In this document: positions 5,541 to 7,530 of the stretch, piece after piece | How positions within the stretch are numbered: the first letter of the stretch is position 1 | Layout: every line of letters starts with the position of its first letter | Source of the DNA: Cyclobacteriaceae bacterium | GTDB lineage: Bacteria > Bacteroidota > Bacteroidia > Cytophagales > Cyclobacteriaceae | Assembly (NCBI GenBank): GCA_028279155.1 | Contig: JANQST010000473.1 | Coordinates: 1 to 7,530 of the forward strand | DNA: 7,530 bases | Direction of reading: 5' to 3' | The notes under the pieces: model-generated | The model's input: the letters and a program-made list of their open reading frames with translations, nothing else | Told to the model about the DNA's origin: nothing | Database searches by the model: none | Translations under genes and position numbers: made by a program

Positions 5541-7530
5541 CAGCTCATCTGAAGTTTAATGGTGGAACCTTTGATTATTCTACCGCCAGCTGTTTGCGAC
5601 TGGGTCTGCACACGACCTCTTCCGTCGGCCTCAACTTTCAATCCTAAATTTTCCAAAACATAAATTGCATCACGCAACGTCATACCTCGTACGTCCGGTA
5701 CTTTTTCATAATCGATGGCATTGGCTTCCCAATAGACAGCATGGTCGATCACATCTGTCTTCACCCACTCCGATTCTCCTGTTGAATGATTAGAAATACC
5801 AAATTCGTTGCAGATCATTGTGAGCTCGTCCTGCTTACCCGCTTTTATATATGGGAAGACTCCGGTGACTTCTGTTCCTTCCTCCTTGATTTCATGCAGA
5901 TCTAATTCCAGCGAATAGATCTTATCTGCTATTTCTTTAAATACAGGTGCAGAAACATCGCTTCCATAAATCTGGTAGCCTTTTGGGTTGTCGATCACGA
6001 CGATACAGCTGTATTTCGGTGCCTCGGCTGGGAAGTACCCCGCAAAAGAGGTGTAATATTCACGCACATATCTTCCGTTTTTCACCTTCTTGGCGGTGCC
6101 TGTTTTACCAGCAATGCTATAGTGGCTATGACTGATGTTCGAGGCAGTCCCATTTTGGACTACACCTTCCATCATAGCTCTTAACTTTTCTAATGTTTCT
6201 GAGGAGCATATCTTCTTATTGATTACTTCTGTTTTAAAGCGCTCAACTGATCGATCTGCTCGCATCACTTCTTTTACAATGATCGGTTTTACCATGCGGC
6301 CATCATTGGCTACTGCATTGTACAATGTCAGCATTTGAAGAGGTGTCATTTTGAGCTCGTACCCGTGTGACATCCATGGTAGGCTGACCCCGCTCCATGT
6401 TGTATCCGATGGATCTTTGATGTAAGGTTTTCCTTCACCAACCATCTGGAAACCAAGTGGTTGATCAAGGTTCATACTTTTCAGGTATTCAATGAATTTA
6501 TCCGGGTTATCATTGAAATAGTGCGTCACTAATTTAGCCACCCCGATATTGGAAGATTTTTCGAAGATCTCCTTCACTGACAATTTTCCAAACCCACCGG
6601 GCTTGTGATCCTTCATTGTTCGGTCGAAGAATTCCAGCTCTCCATTTCCGGTATCAATTGAATCTGAAAGTTGTATATCTGTTTCCTCAAGCAATGCAAT
6701 CATGCTCGCAAGCTTGAAGGTTGAGCCAGGTTCACGGGAACCCTGGCTGCCAACAGCATAGTTGTAGCGTTCGTAGTAGTCACCGTTGACATTTCTACTT
6801 AGGTTGGAAATGGCTTTGATCTCCCCTGTTTTCACCTCCATCACGACCGCCACACCATAATCTGCATCGTGCTTTTGAAGTTCATCCAGCAAGGCTGATT
6901 CCGTAACATCCTGAAGGTCTACATTGATCGTTGTCTGAATGTCGTATCCATCAACAGGTCTTTTTTCCGTACCGTCATAGACCGGCTTCCATCCTCCTCC
7001 TGACATTTTCTGGTAAATAGCCTGACCATTGATACCCGCCAGTTGTTTGTTGAAACTGTATTCCAGCCCTACGACTCCACGGTCGCTATCGTTCACATTT
7101 CCAATGGTGCGGTACCCTAAATGCGAAAAAGGCAGGAAACGCTTCTCCACCTTTTCGAAAATGATCCCGCCTTTTAATCTGCCTTCCCGGAAGATCGGCC
7201 AGCGTTCCATTCGTTTCTTGTCCTGGTAGCCGATCTCTTTTCGATTGAGGGTGATGTACCTCCTGCCGGCCTCCCGTGCATCGTTGATCTTCCGTTTATA
7301 TTGTGTAGGGTCCAGGTCCTTGTAGTACCTCGAAAGCAAGTAGCAAAGGGAGTCAATGTTGTTTTTGTATAAGCCGTCTGCAGCTAAATATGGATCAAAC
7401 GCTAATCGATAAAAAGGTAAAGAAGTTGCCAACAAGCTACCGTCATCCGCATAGATGTTTCCACGGGTGGCTTTGACACTCATCACCTTCATGCCAATGG
7501 TTTCACCAAGGTCCACCCATTTATCACCCT
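5540..7530 (-). CDS. ftsI: FtsI/PBP3-type class B penicillin-binding protein with C-terminal PASTA domain, 5' end truncated by the window
   Basis: This is the division transpeptidase, which cross-links septal glycan strands made by FtsW; it is anchored in the inner membrane with its catalytic domain in the periplasm. The frame is open to the window edge, so the gene's start and its expected N-terminal membrane anchor lie outside. The GTG at 7516 sits inside a conserved W-V-D-L stretch and is not the start. Numbering from the first complete codon (7528): the N-terminal pedestal has RGNIY (22-26) and spans about 20-195; the transpeptidase domain spans about 222-540 with the catalytic STFK (269-272, serine codon 6722-6724), SSN (325-327) and KTGT (475-478). 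After a linker, a PASTA domain occupies 607-662 (VPDVRGMTLRDAI onward, ending in IKGSTIKLQMS). All three active-site motifs are intact. The C-terminal PASTA and the cluster order are typical of Bacteroidota division PBPs. The sporulation protein SpoVD has a similar architecture, but nothing else here suggests a sporulating organism. The stop overlaps murE. Confidence 0.97.
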   Translation of the reverse strand, partial: GDKWVDLGETIGMKVMSVKATRGNIYADDGSLLATSLPFYRLAFDPYLAADGLYKNNIDSLCYLLSRYYKDLDPTQYKRKINDAREAGRRYITLNRKEIGYQDKKRMERWPIFREGRLKGGIIFEKVEKRFLPFSHLGYRTIGNVNDSDRGVVGLEYSFNKQLAGINGQAIYQKMSGGGWKPVYDGTEKRPVDGYDIQTTINVDLQDVTESALLDELQKHDADYGVAVVMEVKTGEIKAISNLSRNVNGDYYERYNYAVGSQGSREPGSTFKLASMIALLEETDIQLSDSIDTGNGELEFFDRTMKDHKPGGFGKLSVKEIFEKSSNIGVAKLVTHYFNDNPDKFIEYLKSMNLDQPLGFQMVGEGKPYIKDPSDTTWSGVSLPWMSHGYELKMTPLQMLTLYNAVANDGRMVKPIIVKEVMRADRSVERFKTEVINKKICSSETLEKLRAMMEGVVQNGTASNISHSHYSIAGKTGTAKKVKNGRYVREYYTSFAGYFPAEAPKYSCIVVIDNPKGYQIYGSDVSAPVFKEIADKIYSLELDLHEIKEEGTEVTGVFPYIKAGKQDELTMICNEFGISNHSTGESEWVKTDVIDHAVYWEANAIDYEKVPDVRGMTLRDAIYVLENLGLKVEADGRGRVQTQSQTAGGRIIKGSTIKLQMS
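5543..5710 (-). other. PASTA domain of FtsI
   Basis: The last 56 residues of FtsI follow the PASTA pattern: a VPDVRGM opening strand, a helix LRDAIYVLENLGL, then KVEADGRGRV, a QSQTAGG turn and a final strand ending IKLQMS. PASTA domains are known from PBPs and Ser/Thr kinases as peptidoglycan- or beta-lactam-associated modules. Ligand binding by this copy cannot be judged from sequence alone. Confidence 0.85.

Noticed and set aside
7514..7516. GTG as start codon of ftsI, giving a 658-residue protein
   Set aside because: The frame stays open upstream to the window edge with a conserved-looking G-D-K-W-V-D-L stretch, and a start here would remove the membrane anchor required in class B PBPs. 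The gene is treated as 5'-truncated.
1..7530. A mobile element, defence system, CRISPR array or other exotic system
   Set aside because: The window is fully accounted for by conserved cell wall and division genes; no transposase, integrase, direct-repeat array or tRNA-like structure was seen on either strand.

Overview
The window is a stretch of the division and cell wall (dcw) gene cluster, with all recognisable genes on the minus strand. In transcription order, from high to low coordinates, it reads ftsI (division transpeptidase, 5' end cut off by the window), murE, mraY, a small gene of unknown function, murD and ftsW (3' end cut off by the window). The gene order, the Bacteroidota-style protein features (division PBP with a C-terminal PASTA domain, enlarged extracytoplasmic loop in MraY, no murF between murE and mraY) and the A-rich start regions without Shine-Dalgarno sequences all suggest Bacteroidota. 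The order Cytophagales is my best guess, but it rests on remembered family resemblance and not on a search.

Layout: ftsI occupies 5540-7530 and its stop overlaps the murE start by one base (TGATG). murE (4080-5540) is followed after 17 bases by mraY (2887-4062). The mraY stop is immediately followed by the start of a 122-residue helical protein (2518-2886). An 80-base gap, the only sizeable non-coding stretch, precedes murD (1058-2437). The murD stop overlaps the ftsW start by four bases (ATGA), and ftsW runs off the window at base 1. This packing indicates one polycistronic transcript with translational coupling.

Function: MurD and MurE add D-Glu and the third residue (meso-diaminopimelate, judging by a DNPR motif) to UDP-MurNAc-peptide. 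MraY moves the finished phospho-MurNAc-pentapeptide onto undecaprenyl phosphate. FtsW polymerises lipid II and FtsI cross-links the new strands at the septum. MurF, needed between MurE and MraY in the pathway, is not encoded here.

I see no new exotic system. The least explained items are the small helical protein between mraY and murD, which may be a divergent member of the 23S-rRNA-intervening-sequence/four-helix-bundle family, and a three-armed inverted repeat that contains its stop codon. No tRNA, rRNA, CRISPR array, insertion sequence or clear terminator was seen.
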